Source of the DNA: Kocuria rosea subsp. polaris
GTDB lineage: Bacteria > Actinomycetota > Actinomycetes > Actinomycetales > Micrococcaceae
Reading direction: 5' to 3'
NCBI RefSeq assembly: GCF_001483755.1
Contig: NZ_LQBK01000022.1
Coordinates: forward strand, 133,992-197,991
DNA length: 64,000 nucleotides
The translations under genes were made by a program, and so were the position numbers. This document shows, one piece after another, positions 20,564 to 29,797 of this stretch. Below the pieces are notes generated by a model. The model was not told the DNA's origin, ran no database searches, and saw only the letters and a list, made by a program, of their open reading frames with translations. Numbering within the stretch: the first letter of the stretch is position 1; every line of letters begins with the position of its first letter.

Positions 20564-21303
20564 GCCAGGGGCACGGCACGGACGACGTCGCGGCGGGACT
20601 GGGCGTCCCGGAGCAGACCGCGCAGCGCTTCGCGGAGCTCGTGGCGGTCATGGACCGGCTGCGCTCCCCGGGCGGCTGCGCCTGGGACGGGCAGCAGACC
20701 CACGAGTCCCTCGTGCGCTACCTCGTGGAGGAGGCCTACGAGGTGGTCGAGGCGGTCGAGGCGGTCGAGGCCGAGGGCGGTCCGGCCGCGCACGCCGGGC
20801 TGCTCGTCGAGGAGCTCGGCGACGTCCTGCTCCAGGTCGTCTTCCACGCCCGGGTCGCGCAGGAGCGCCCGCGCGCCGAGGGCGGCTTCGACGTGGCGGA
20901 CGTGCTCGAGGCGATCACGGCCAAGCTGGTCCGCCGCCACCCGCACGTCTTCGACCCCGGGGCCACCGGGGACGTGGCGGGCGAGCACTCCCTCGAGCAG
21001 CTGCACTCCCGCTGGGAGGACCTCAAACGGGCGGAGAAGCCCGAGCGGACCGGTCCCTTCGACGGCATCCCGCCGCACCTGCCGGCCCTCGCCCTCGCGG
21101 AGAAGACGCTGGCGCGGGCCCGCAAGCACGGCCTCGAGCCGGCGGCCCCCGGCGCGGAGGAGCCCGGCGGCCCGGACACCGAGGAGGAGCTGGGCGCGGC
21201 GCTGTTCGCGCTCGTGCGCACCGCCTCCGCCCGCGGCCTCGACGCCGAGCGGGCCCTGCGCGGGGCCGCCCGCGCGTACGCCGCGGCCCGGGACGGGCAC
21301 TGA
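20560..21303 (+). CDS. mazG: MazG-type nucleoside triphosphate pyrophosphohydrolase
   Basis: MazG hydrolyses (d)NTPs to monophosphates and pyrophosphate, cleaning aberrant nucleotides. The 247 residues contain one clear all-alpha MazG domain: CAWDGQQTHESLVRYLVEEA followed by LVEELGDVLLQVVFHARV, with the EExxE and ExxD metal-binding patterns. A second, weaker C-terminal half (KRAEKPERTGPFDGIPP) matches the family. ATG 20560 overlaps the add stop (ATGA). The same gene lies upstream of enolase in mycobacteria. Confidence 0.9.
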   Translation: MSQGHGTDDVAAGLGVPEQTAQRFAELVAVMDRLRSPGGCAWDGQQTHESLVRYLVEEAYEVVEAVEAVEAEGGPAAHAGLLVEELGDVLLQVVFHARVAQERPRAEGGFDVADVLEAITAKLVRRHPHVFDPGATGDVAGEHSLEQLHSRWEDLKRAEKPERTGPFDGIPPHLPALALAEKTLARARKHGLEPAAPGAEEPGGPDTEEELGAALFALVRTASARGLDAERALRGAARAYAAARDGH

Positions 21304-22773
<1,470 letters not shown>

Positions 22774-22816
22774 CGAGCCACGGCGGCTGACCGGCCGGGC
22801 CGGCCCGTCGTCGTGC

Positions 22817-22850
22817 GGGTGAGCGGCCGTCCCCGGGCGGCCGCTCACCC
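22817..22850 (+). terminator. Enolase terminator hairpin
   Basis: Perfect 13-bp arms (22817-22829 and 22838-22850) flank an eight-base loop 44 bases after the eno stop. The -10 box of the next gene follows within nine bases, so the hairpin separates the two transcription units. Confidence 0.65.
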
Positions 22851-22858
22851 GTGAGCGC

Positions 22859-22864
22859 TAGACT
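22859..22864 (+). promoter_or_regulatory. -10 box (TAGACT) for the DivIC-like gene
   Basis: TAGACT matches the common -10 sequence of this genome and lies 35 bases before ATG 22900. The short leader holds GTGAGG as ribosome site. Confidence 0.5.
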
Positions 22865-22899
22865 GGTCCCCGTCCCCGCCCTTCCCCCGTGAGGTCAGC

Positions 22900-23703
22900 A
22901 TGCCCGCTCCCCGCCCGCGCACCACCCGCCTGCTCGGCGGGCGCGACGCCGCGCAGGGGACGCGCGGGCGCGACGCCGGGCCTGCCGGCGGATCCGGCGG
23001 CGGGTCCAGCGCCGTGGGGTCGCCCGTTCCCGCCCGGACCTTCAGCGGCCGGTTCCTGGTCCTCACGCTCGTGGCCGTCCTCATCGTCTTCCTGGCGGCG
23101 CCGACCACCAAGATCTTCCTCGAGCAGCGGGCGGAGATCGCCCAGCTCGAGCGCGCCATCGCCGACATGGAGGCCCAGAAGGCCTCCCTCGAGGACCAGG
23201 TGGACCAGTGGTCGGACGAGACCTACGTCCAGCAGCGGGCCCGGGACCGGCTGCTCTACGTCATGCCGGGGGAGCGGTCCTACCTCGTAGTGGGCGCCGA
23301 GGAGATGGACGGCGCCGTGGTGGACTCCTCGGCGGCGCAGGTCGAGGCCGAGAAGCCCGCGTGGGTGGACGCCCTCTGGCAGTCCGTCGTGGCCTCCGCC
23401 TACGAGGACGCCGGCCCCGTGGCGGGCGCCGCGGCCGTCGAGGACACGGAGTCCGGCGGCATGGACGCCGACAGCACGGACGCCGACAGCACGGACGCCG
23501 GCGGCACGGACTCCGCCGAGGAGCCGGGCGGCCCCGCCGCCCCCGGGGAGTCCGGGACGGCCCAGGAGCCCGGCGCCGCCGGGCGGACAGCACAGACAGA
23601 GCAGACGGAACCGACAGACGAGACCGTCCCGGCCGCCCCGGCGGACGGGGCCGACGCGCCGCAGGACGCGGCGACGGACAGCCGCGGCAGCCCCGCGGAG
23701 TGA
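22900..23703 (+). CDS. FtsB/DivIC-like septum formation initiator protein
   Basis: This is a single-pass membrane protein of the divisome FtsB/DivIC family. A cytoplasmic N-terminus of about 50 residues leads to one helix (FLVLTLVAVLIVFLAAPTTK), then a coiled coil (EQRAEIAQLERAIADMEAQK) and the conserved YVQQRARDRLLYVMPGE. The remaining half (from about residue 135) is Asp/Glu/Gly/Thr/Ala-rich and probably disordered; this makes the 267-residue protein longer than usual. Part of the tail is encoded by 15-base tandem repeats. It corresponds in position to Rv1024 of M. tuberculosis. Confidence 0.88.
   Translation: MPAPRPRTTRLLGGRDAAQGTRGRDAGPAGGSGGGSSAVGSPVPARTFSGRFLVLTLVAVLIVFLAAPTTKIFLEQRAEIAQLERAIADMEAQKASLEDQVDQWSDETYVQQRARDRLLYVMPGERSYLVVGAEEMDGAVVDSSAAQVEAEKPAWVDALWQSVVASAYEDAGPVAGAAAVEDTESGGMDADSTDADSTDAGGTDSAEEPGGPAAPGESGTAQEPGAAGRTAQTEQTEPTDETVPAAPADGADAPQDAATDSRGSPAE
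23464..23508 (+). repeat. 15-base tandem repeats within the DivIC-like gene
   Basis: Two identical copies of GACGCCGACAGCACG and a third with two changes encode the acidic DADST steps of the protein tail. Copy number may vary between strains by slippage. Confidence 0.75.
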
Positions 23704-23711
23704 GGAACGGC

Positions 23712-24308
23712 GTGAACCCCCAGCACGGACACGAGCCCGGCGACCGACCCGCCCCCCGGGGGCTCGGGGTGACGGCCGAGACGGTCGAGCCCACGGCCCT
23801 GGACCTGCAGGTCCTCTCCCGGCAGCTCGGGCGCCCGGTGCGCGACGTCGTCGAGATCCCGGCCCGCTGCACGTGCGGGAACCCGCTCGTGGCGGCCACC
23901 GCCCCCCGGCTGGCCAACGGCACCCCGTTCCCCACCGTGTTCTACCTCGCCCACCCCGTCATCACGGCCGCGGTGTCCCGGCTCGAGGCGGCCGGCCTGA
24001 TGTACGAGATGACGGACCGCATCGCCGCGGACGAGGCCCTGGCCGCCGCCCACCGCGCCGCGCACGAGGACTACCTCCGCGAGCGCGCGCGGATCGGCGC
24101 CGAGGCCGGCACCGGGCCCGTCCCCGAGATCGAGGGCATCTCCGCCGGGGGCATGCCCGTGCGGGTCAAGTGCCTGCACGTGCTGGCCGGCCACGCGCTC
24201 GCGGCCGGGCCCGGCGTGAACCCGCTCGGGGACGAGACCCTCGAGGCGATCGCCGAGTGGTGGACGCCCGAGGCCTGCCACTGCGACCCCGCCTGGCGCG
24301 AGGCCTGA
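23712..24308 (+). CDS. DUF501 domain-containing protein
   Basis: The 198 residues form a DUF501 protein, a family of unknown function almost always found between divIC and ppx in Actinobacteria. Recognisable blocks are RCTCGNPLVAATAPRL with a Cys pair, TPFPTVFYLAHP, and the C-terminal RVKCLHVLAGHALAAGPGVN followed by CHCDP. The paired cysteines and histidines suggest a metal site; that is inference. GTG 23712 is chosen, eight bases after the divIC stop with GAGGAACG upstream; homology proper starts some 30 residues later. Confidence 0.85.
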   Translation: MNPQHGHEPGDRPAPRGLGVTAETVEPTALDLQVLSRQLGRPVRDVVEIPARCTCGNPLVAATAPRLANGTPFPTVFYLAHPVITAAVSRLEAAGLMYEMTDRIAADEALAAAHRAAHEDYLRERARIGAEAGTGPVPEIEGISAGGMPVRVKCLHVLAGHALAAGPGVNPLGDETLEAIAEWWTPEACHCDPAWREA

Positions 24309-24391
24309 GACCCACCCGCGGCGCCCGCCGCGGCGGCCCCGCCCGGCGCGGGCCCGAGACCCACCCGCCCCCGACACCCCGAGGACTCTCC

Positions 24392-25342
24392 ATGCGTGTA
24401 GGCGCCATCGACTGCGGCACGAACTCCATCCGACTGCTCATCGCCGACACCCGGGAGGAGCACCGCCGCACGGTGCTCGACGACGTGGTGCGCGAGATGC
24501 GCGTGGTCCGCCTGGGCCAGGGCGTGGACGCCACCGGGTGGCTCGCCGAGGCGGCGCTCGAGCGCACGTTCGCGGCCACGGACGAGTACGCGAAGCTGCT
24601 GAAGAAGCACGACGTGGAGCAGTTGCGCTTCGTGGCCACGAGCGCGACCCGCGACGCCGGCAACCGGGACGTCTTCCTCGCGGGGATCCGTGAGCGCCTC
24701 GGCGTGACCCCCGAGGTCATCAGCGGCGACGAGGAGGCGGAGCTGTCGTTCCGCGGCGCCTCGGCGGCCGTGGGCGGGGCCGATCCCGAGGACCGGGTCC
24801 TGGTGATCGACCTCGGCGGCGGGTCGACCGAGTTCGTGCTGGGCAACGCCCAGGGGGTCCTCGCCGAGCGCAGCATGGACATCGGCTGCGTGCGCCTGAC
24901 GGAGCGCCACCTCGGCTCCAACCCGCCGACGATCCAGCAGCAGGACGCGGTGCTGCGCGACGTCGACCACGCCGTGGACGTGGTCCTGCAGAGCGTGCCC
25001 CTCGCCGAGACCACCCACCTCGTGGGCGTCGCCGGCACCATCACGACCGTCACCGCGCACGCCCTCGGGCTGTCCGCCTACGACCCCGCGGCGATCGACG
25101 GCGCGGAGCTGCCGGCGGAGCGGATCGCGCAGGCGTGCCGGGAGCTCACGGGCATGACCCGCGCGGAGCGCGCGGCACTGCCCTACATGCACGAGGGCCG
25201 GGTCGACGTCATCGGCGGCGGCGCCCTCGTGTGGCGGCGGATCGTCGAGCGGGTGGGGGCGGCCACCGGCGGACGGGTGGACTCGGCGATCGCGAGCGAG
25301 CACGATATTTTGGACGGGATCGCCCTCTCCCAGGTCGGCTGA
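24392..25342 (+). CDS. ppx: Ppx/GppA family exopolyphosphatase
   Basis: This is a sugar kinase/actin-fold phosphatase acting on polyphosphate or (p)ppGpp-type substrates. The 316-residue short form has the phosphate 1 loop AIDCGTNSIRLL at the extreme N-terminus and the phosphate 2 loop VIDLGGGSTEFVLG, with SATRDAGNRD between. It corresponds to the short actinobacterial Ppx (Rv1026-like). The ATG at 24392 directly precedes the first strand. Which of the two substrates is hydrolysed cannot be read from sequence. Confidence 0.9.
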   Translation: MRVGAIDCGTNSIRLLIADTREEHRRTVLDDVVREMRVVRLGQGVDATGWLAEAALERTFAATDEYAKLLKKHDVEQLRFVATSATRDAGNRDVFLAGIRERLGVTPEVISGDEEAELSFRGASAAVGGADPEDRVLVIDLGGGSTEFVLGNAQGVLAERSMDIGCVRLTERHLGSNPPTIQQQDAVLRDVDHAVDVVLQSVPLAETTHLVGVAGTITTVTAHALGLSAYDPAAIDGAELPAERIAQACRELTGMTRAERAALPYMHEGRVDVIGGGALVWRRIVERVGAATGGRVDSAIASEHDILDGIALSQVG

Positions 25343-25375
25343 CCCGCCCGGACCCCCCCCGACCCGGAAGGACAC

Positions 25376-26839
25376 ATGTCTTCCAGCGCATCCCGCCGTC
25401 GTTCCCCGCGCCACCGCGCCCTCACCCGGTGGGGCGCGGTGGCCGCGGCCTCGGCCGTGCTCGGCGCCGGCGCGCTGGCGCTGTCCGGGGCGGGGCCCGC
25501 CGAGGCCCGTCCCGCGGTGCCCGGGCCCGCCCCGAGCATCCCGCTCGAGGACCCCGTGAGCGTGGCGCCCGTGCCGAGCGAGGGCGCCACGCGCGCCCCG
25601 GACACCTCCCGCATCGCCGAGGACGGGATCCGCCCCCTGCAGTACTGGCTGGACGAGTACGGCGTGCGCGAGGCCTGGAAGGAGTCCACGGGGGAAGGGG
25701 TGCGGATCGCCGTCATCGACACCGGGGTGGACGGCTCGCACCAGGACCTCGAGGGCGCCGTGGTCGGCGGCACCGACGTCTCCGGGGGCGGTGCCGCCGA
25801 CGGCCAGGAGGGTCTCGGCACCGAGCCGGAGCACGGGACCCTCGTGGCGTCCGTGGCCGCGGGCCGCGGGCACGTGGCCCCGGGCGGGCGGGACGACGAC
25901 GCCCCCGGCCGGCCCGCCGGCATCGTGGGCGTGGCCCCGGACGCCGAGGTGCTCGCCGTGTCCACGTGGCTGGGGAACGAGAGCCCGGAGGTCCGCAGCG
26001 TCGACGAGCAGCTCCCGGACGCCGTCCGGTGGGCCGTGGACAACGGCGCGGACGTCATCAACATGTCGGTGGGCTCCAACGCCACCTCCTGGCCCGAGAG
26101 CTGGGACGAGGCCTTCCTCTACGCCGAGGAGCAGGACGTGCTCGTGGTCGCCTCGGCGGGCAACCGGGGCTCCGGGCTCGTCCAGGTCGGTGCCCCGGCG
26201 ACCATCCCCGGCGTGCTGACGGTGGGCGGCGTGGGCCGCTCCGGGGAGGCCAGCTGGGAGTCCTCCTCGCAGGGGATCTCCATCGCCGTGGCGGGCCCCT
26301 CGGAGGACATGGTCGGCGCGATCCCCGGCGACCGGTACGCCTCCTGGGCGGGGACGTCCGCGTCCGCGCCCGTGGTGGCCGGCACCGCGGCGCTGATCAA
26401 GTCGAAGTGGCCGGACATGAGCTCCGCCCAGATCGCGAACCGCATCGTCTCCACCGCCCGGGACACCGGGGCGCCGGGCAAGGACCCGCTCTACGGCTAC
26501 GGGGTCCTGGACGTCGAGGCCGCGCTCACGGAGGACGTCCCCGAGGTGGACCGCAGCCCGCTCGGCAGCATGGAGCAGTGGGTGCGGGTGCACCGCAGGA
26601 GCGCCGCGGCGACCCCCACGACGGGCCCCACGGAGAGTGCGGCGCCCGTCACGGAGGAGGTCGAGGCGGAGGTCGCCCCGCCGGAGCCGGTCGCCCCGAT
26701 CGACGAGACCGGGCTGCTGCCGGTGGTGGTGCTCGCCGGGTTCGGGCTGCTCGTGCTGGGCCTCACCGTGGGCGCCGTGGTGCACATCCGCCGCATCGTG
26801 GCGGACGGCGCGGCGGAGGGGCCGGAGGGCCGCTCCTGA
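25376..26839 (+). CDS. Mycosin-like membrane-anchored subtilisin-family protease
   Basis: This S8 peptidase of 487 residues has a signal peptide (residues 1-45, basic start then a hydrophobic core, AEA cleavage region) and a catalytic triad Asp115 (VIDTGVDG), His153 (EHGT) and Ser328 (GTSASAP). It ends with a Pro/Thr/Glu linker, one transmembrane helix (VVVLAGFGLLVLGLTVGAVV) and a short basic cytoplasmic tail. This architecture is that of mycosins (MycP) of type VII secretion, but no ESX genes are in the window. It may be an orphan cell-surface protease. It follows ppx by 33 bases. Confidence 0.88.
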   Translation: MSSSASRRRSPRHRALTRWGAVAAASAVLGAGALALSGAGPAEARPAVPGPAPSIPLEDPVSVAPVPSEGATRAPDTSRIAEDGIRPLQYWLDEYGVREAWKESTGEGVRIAVIDTGVDGSHQDLEGAVVGGTDVSGGGAADGQEGLGTEPEHGTLVASVAAGRGHVAPGGRDDDAPGRPAGIVGVAPDAEVLAVSTWLGNESPEVRSVDEQLPDAVRWAVDNGADVINMSVGSNATSWPESWDEAFLYAEEQDVLVVASAGNRGSGLVQVGAPATIPGVLTVGGVGRSGEASWESSSQGISIAVAGPSEDMVGAIPGDRYASWAGTSASAPVVAGTAALIKSKWPDMSSAQIANRIVSTARDTGAPGKDPLYGYGVLDVEAALTEDVPEVDRSPLGSMEQWVRVHRRSAAATPTTGPTESAAPVTEEVEAEVAPPEPVAPIDETGLLPVVVLAGFGLLVLGLTVGAVVHIRRIVADGAAEGPEGRS

Positions 26840-26901
26840 GGCGTGCGCGGGAACACGCTGGGGGCGCTCCGCACGAGGACTGATATCGACAGCGTTCTGA
26901 G

Positions 26902-26907
26902 TAGACT
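26902..26907 (+). promoter_or_regulatory. -10 box (TAGACT) for leaderless ndh
   Basis: TAGACT is followed by six bases and ATG 26914. There is no separate ribosome site, so a leaderless transcript is predicted. Confidence 0.55.
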
Positions 26908-26913
26908 CGGGGC

Positions 26914-28323
26914 ATGTCTTTCACTCAACTGGCCAAGGACCGTCCTCGCCTGCTGATCGTCGGCGGAGGCTACGTCGGCTTCACCGTGGCGCAGGAACTG
27001 CAGAAGCGGATCAAGGACTCCGGCGGAGTCGTCACCGTGGTGGATCCCAACCCGTACATGATGTACCTTCCCTTCCTGCCCGAGGTGGCAGGCGGCAACG
27101 TCTCCGCCCGCAGCGCGGTCGTGCCCCACCGGCAGCACCTCAAGGACTGCGAGATCGTCACCGGGCACGTGCTCGGGGTCGACCACGCCAACCGCACCGC
27201 GACCGTCAAGGGCATCGACGAGGGCGAGACCTTCGAGCTCGCCTACGACGAGGTCGTCGTCGCCGGCGGCTCCGTCACCCGCGCCTTCCCGATCGAGGGC
27301 CTCGCCGAGAACGGTATCGGCCTCAAGACCATCGAGGAGGCCGTGGCGGTGCGCAACTGGGTGCTCGAGCGCATCGAGGTCGCCTCCCTCACCACCGACG
27401 AGGAGGCCAAGCGCCGGGCGCTGACCTTCGTGGTGGTCGGCGGCGGCTACGCCGGCACCGAGACCATCGCCGAGATCGAGGACATGGCCCGCAGCGCGGT
27501 CGAGCGCAACGAGCGGCTCCAGGTCTCCGACCTGCGCTTCGTGCTCATCGAGGCCATGGGCCGGATCATGCCCGAGGTCTCCGAGGAGCGTGCGGAGAAG
27601 GTCGTGGCGCACCTGCGCAGCCGCGGCATCGAGGTGCTGCTCAACACGTCCCTCGACTCCGCGGTGGACAAGCACCTGAAGCTCGTCAACATGGAGGACA
27701 AGTCCCCGGCCGGCGAGTTCGGCACCGACACGCTGATCTGGACCGCCGGCGTGCAGGCCAACCCGCTCGTCAAGTCCACGGACTTCCCGCTCGACGATCG
27801 CGGCCGGGTCCGGGCCGGGGCCGACCTGCGGATCACCGGCGACGACGGGCCCCTCGAGGGCGCGTGGGCCGCCGGCGACGTCGCCGCGGTGCCGGACCTG
27901 ACCGGCGGGGGAGTCGGCGGGTTCTGCGTCCCCAACGCCCAGCACGCGGTGCGCCAGGCGCACACGATGGTCAAGAACATCCTGGCCGCCCGCGCGGGCA
28001 AGCCGCTCGAGGACTACTACCACGAGAACCTCGGCGCGGTCGCCGGGCTCGGGCTCTACAAGGGGGTGGCCAGCATCAAGAACCTCCCCGGGCTGCCCGA
28101 GAAGGGCCTCGAGTTCTCCGGCGTCGCCGCCTGGGCCATGCACCGGCTCTACCACGGCTACGCGATCCCCACCGTGGACCGCAAGGCCCGCGTCTTCACC
28201 GAGTGGGCCCTGAACTTCGTGTTCGGCCGGGACACCACCACGCTGCGCCACGAGCGGGATCCGCGCACGCGGTTCCAGGTCGCGGCCGGCAAGGCCCCGG
28301 CCCCCCGCAAGGCCAACCTCTGA
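26914..28323 (+). CDS. ndh: Type II NADH dehydrogenase
   Basis: NDH-2 is a single-subunit, non-proton-pumping NADH:menaquinone oxidoreductase bound to the inner membrane face. The 469 residues show the FAD-binding GGGYVGFTVAQEL near the N-terminus, the NADH-binding VVVGGGYAGTETIAE near residue 170, and GAWAAGDVAAVPD near residue 315. The C-terminal part contains the amphipathic membrane-binding region common to the family. The start is decided by the -10 box six bases upstream. It stands alone with a hairpin after the stop. Confidence 0.93.
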   Translation: MSFTQLAKDRPRLLIVGGGYVGFTVAQELQKRIKDSGGVVTVVDPNPYMMYLPFLPEVAGGNVSARSAVVPHRQHLKDCEIVTGHVLGVDHANRTATVKGIDEGETFELAYDEVVVAGGSVTRAFPIEGLAENGIGLKTIEEAVAVRNWVLERIEVASLTTDEEAKRRALTFVVVGGGYAGTETIAEIEDMARSAVERNERLQVSDLRFVLIEAMGRIMPEVSEERAEKVVAHLRSRGIEVLLNTSLDSAVDKHLKLVNMEDKSPAGEFGTDTLIWTAGVQANPLVKSTDFPLDDRGRVRAGADLRITGDDGPLEGAWAAGDVAAVPDLTGGGVGGFCVPNAQHAVRQAHTMVKNILAARAGKPLEDYYHENLGAVAGLGLYKGVASIKNLPGLPEKGLEFSGVAAWAMHRLYHGYAIPTVDRKARVFTEWALNFVFGRDTTTLRHERDPRTRFQVAAGKAPAPRKANL

Positions 28324-28338
28324 CCCGATCCGTGCCCT

Positions 28339-28379
28339 GCTCGACCCCGTCCCGGCCGTGTGCCGAGGCGGGGTCGAGC
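28339..28379 (+). terminator. Hairpin after ndh
   Basis: Eleven-base arms (28339-28349 and 28369-28379) pair perfectly around a 19-base loop just after the ndh stop. A second GC-rich palindromic stretch follows to about 28440 and may act on the converging gene. Confidence 0.5.
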
Positions 28380-28442
28380 CGTTTCCGGGCGCGGTGCTCC
28401 GGGCCGGCCGACCGGAGGTCCTGGCCCGGCCGGCGGTCGGCC

Positions 28443-29075
28443 TCAGGTGGAGGGGATCCGGCGCAGCTCGCTGTCGTGGGCGTGGACCATCCGCCGGTAG
28501 CCGTCCCCGGCCTCGCGCATCCAGGCCACGCCCAGGGCCGGGCAGACCTCCTCCACGGTGCCCCGGCAGTGCAGCAGGCCCTGTTGCCACACCTCGATCC
28601 GGTCCCCGGGGCGCAGCTCGCCCAGGTCGTGCAGCACCTCGCCGGTCCCGACGGCCTCCCGGGCCGGCGGCTCGCTCCCGGGAACAAGCACGATCGAGGG
28701 TGCCGACTCCGGTGCCGGCGAGGGCCCGCCCGAGCGCTCTGTCATCTCCTCGGGTGCAGGCTCCTCCCCGGGCGCCGGCTCCGATCCGGACGGCACCTCG
28801 GTGAGACGGACCGGAGGGGCGAGGAACTGCTGACGGGTGTCGAGCTCGGCCACCAGCTCCTGGCAGCGGTCCTGCGTCACGGGATGGGGACCGTCCGGAT
28901 CGGTGAGGTACTCCTGCTCGAGCCGGCGGCAGACACGGCTGTGCAGCACCTGCAGCTCGGTGAGGTCCAGCTCCGCGAGGGCGGAGGGGAACGGGTCCGC
29001 GGGGGACAGGAACGTGTCGGGCGCCGAGGGCGCCACCGGCGGCAGGGACGGGGACGGAGCGAGCTGGGGGTTCAT
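28443..29075 (-). CDS. Uncharacterised protein with a duplicated small helical domain and an SH3-like C-terminus
   Basis: I do not recognise this 210-residue protein. Residues 33-82 form a helical domain (LTELQVLHSRVCRRLEQEYL, then HPVTQDRCQELVAELD) that recurs in the 81-residue protein encoded just upstream in the same orientation. A Pro/Glu-rich linker follows. The last 65 residues (from about GEVLHDLGELRPGDRIEVWQ) look like a small beta barrel of the SH3/Tudor kind, which often binds peptides or RNA; this is inference. The ATG at 29075 has GAGAGG upstream. No signal peptide or membrane segment is present. Confidence 0.75.
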   Translation of the reverse strand: MNPQLAPSPSLPPVAPSAPDTFLSPADPFPSALAELDLTELQVLHSRVCRRLEQEYLTDPDGPHPVTQDRCQELVAELDTRQQFLAPPVRLTEVPSGSEPAPGEEPAPEEMTERSGGPSPAPESAPSIVLVPGSEPPAREAVGTGEVLHDLGELRPGDRIEVWQQGLLHCRGTVEEVCPALGVAWMREAGDGYRRMVHAHDSELRRIPST

Positions 29076-29102
29076 GAGGGCAACCTCTCGACCGGGAACG
29101 GT

Positions 29103-29120
29103 GCGGCCGGCTGCTCGACC
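29103..29120 (-). repeat. 18-base leader repeat, copy 1
   Basis: GCGGCCGGCTGCTCGACC (plus-strand reading) recurs exactly at 29648-29665. Each copy lies just downstream of a -10 box and upstream of a gene of the same small family, so the promoter/leader was duplicated with the gene or is under common control. Confidence 0.8.
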
Positions 29121-29127
29121 CGTTCCC

Positions 29128-29133
29128 AGGCTA
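29128..29133 (-). promoter_or_regulatory. Candidate -10 box (TAGCCT) for the 210-residue gene
   Basis: On the minus strand TAGCCT lies 52 bases upstream of ATG 29075 and eight bases before the 18-base leader repeat. The spacing to the repeat matches that of the paralogous gene. Confidence 0.5.
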
Positions 29134-29263
29134 GGCCGCCGCTCGCCCGCTGACCAGTGCTTTGCATGATTTGCAGTCCGGAGCGGAGAGCGTCAGCGGC
29201 CGGAGCGCGCCCGTCCGGGCGCTCACCCTCCGCCCCGTCGTCCCCGGCCGGCTCCCTCGTCCG

Positions 29264-29509
29264 TCAGACGGTGCGCTCGGGGTGGGCGATCTCGCGGGCG
29301 TCGAGCTCCACGGTCAGCTCCTGGTGACGCTCGAGGGTGACCGGATGTGCTCCGGCCGCGTCACCGAGGTACTCCCGGTCGAGCTGGCGGCCGACCCTGC
29401 TGTGCAGGACGTGCAGCTCGGCGAGGGACAGCTCGGTGAGATCGGCCGGGAACGCGTCGTCGGGCATCAGATAAGTCCTGCCGGTGGGCGGGGCCACGAC
29501 CTCGCTCAT
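29264..29509 (-). CDS. Small uncharacterised protein, paralogue of the 28443-29075 product
   Basis: This 81-residue protein consists almost only of the helical domain shared with its neighbour: LSLAELHVLHSRVGRQLDRE, a GAHPVTLERHQEL segment and ELDAREI. It lacks the C-terminal SH3-like part. The ATG at 29509 overlaps the TGA of a 36-codon upstream reading frame (ATGA), so it may be translated by coupling. Function is unknown; conserved charged helices suggest a protein interaction module. Confidence 0.7.
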   Translation of the reverse strand: MSEVVAPPTGRTYLMPDDAFPADLTELSLAELHVLHSRVGRQLDREYLGDAAGAHPVTLERHQELTVELDAREIAHPERTV

Positions 29510-29616
29510 GCTGCTGTGGTCCCGCGGAGTGCCGGGATGGACCGGGCCGGGGCGGGCGCCGGGCGGTGCCCGCCGTCAGGGAGGAGCCGGTGGAACGAGG
29601 GGAGGGGGTGGTGCAC
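29506..29616 (-). CDS. 36-residue leader peptide candidate, coupled to the 81-residue gene
   Basis: A GTG at 29616 has a full AGGAGG (29625-29630) with eight-base spacing. The frame reads MHHPLPSFHRLLPDGG and continues Pro/Ala/Arg-rich to a TGA that overlaps the next ATG. It lies in the leader of the transcript predicted from the -10 box at 29674-29679. Coding is suggested by the excellent ribosome site and by the coupling geometry, not by homology. It may only serve to regulate the downstream gene. Confidence 0.45.
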   Translation of the reverse strand: MHHPLPSFHRLLPDGGHRPAPAPARSIPALRGTTAA

Positions 29617-29647
29617 GGGGGCAGCCTCCTGCGGGTACGAGGACGTC

Positions 29648-29665
29648 GCGGCCGGCTGCTCGACC
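29648..29665 (-). repeat. 18-base leader repeat, copy 2
   Basis: This is an exact copy of the sequence at 29103-29120, in the same orientation and at the same place relative to the -10 box of its gene. Confidence 0.8.
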
Positions 29666-29673
29666 ACGGTGCC

Positions 29674-29679
29674 AGACTA
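29674..29679 (-). promoter_or_regulatory. Candidate -10 box (TAGTCT) for the leader peptide and 81-residue gene
   Basis: TAGTCT on the minus strand lies eight bases before the 18-base repeat and 57 bases before GTG 29616, closely matching the arrangement at 29128-29133. Confidence 0.5.
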
Positions 29680-29797
29680 CTGGATCCGGGGCCCGGTCGA
29701 CGAGACGGGATTCCCCGGCGGCGCGGGCCCGGACCGGCGAGGTGACAGGGAGGAAACGATAGGGTGGGGCGGCGGCCCGGTGACGTGGCCGACCCCG

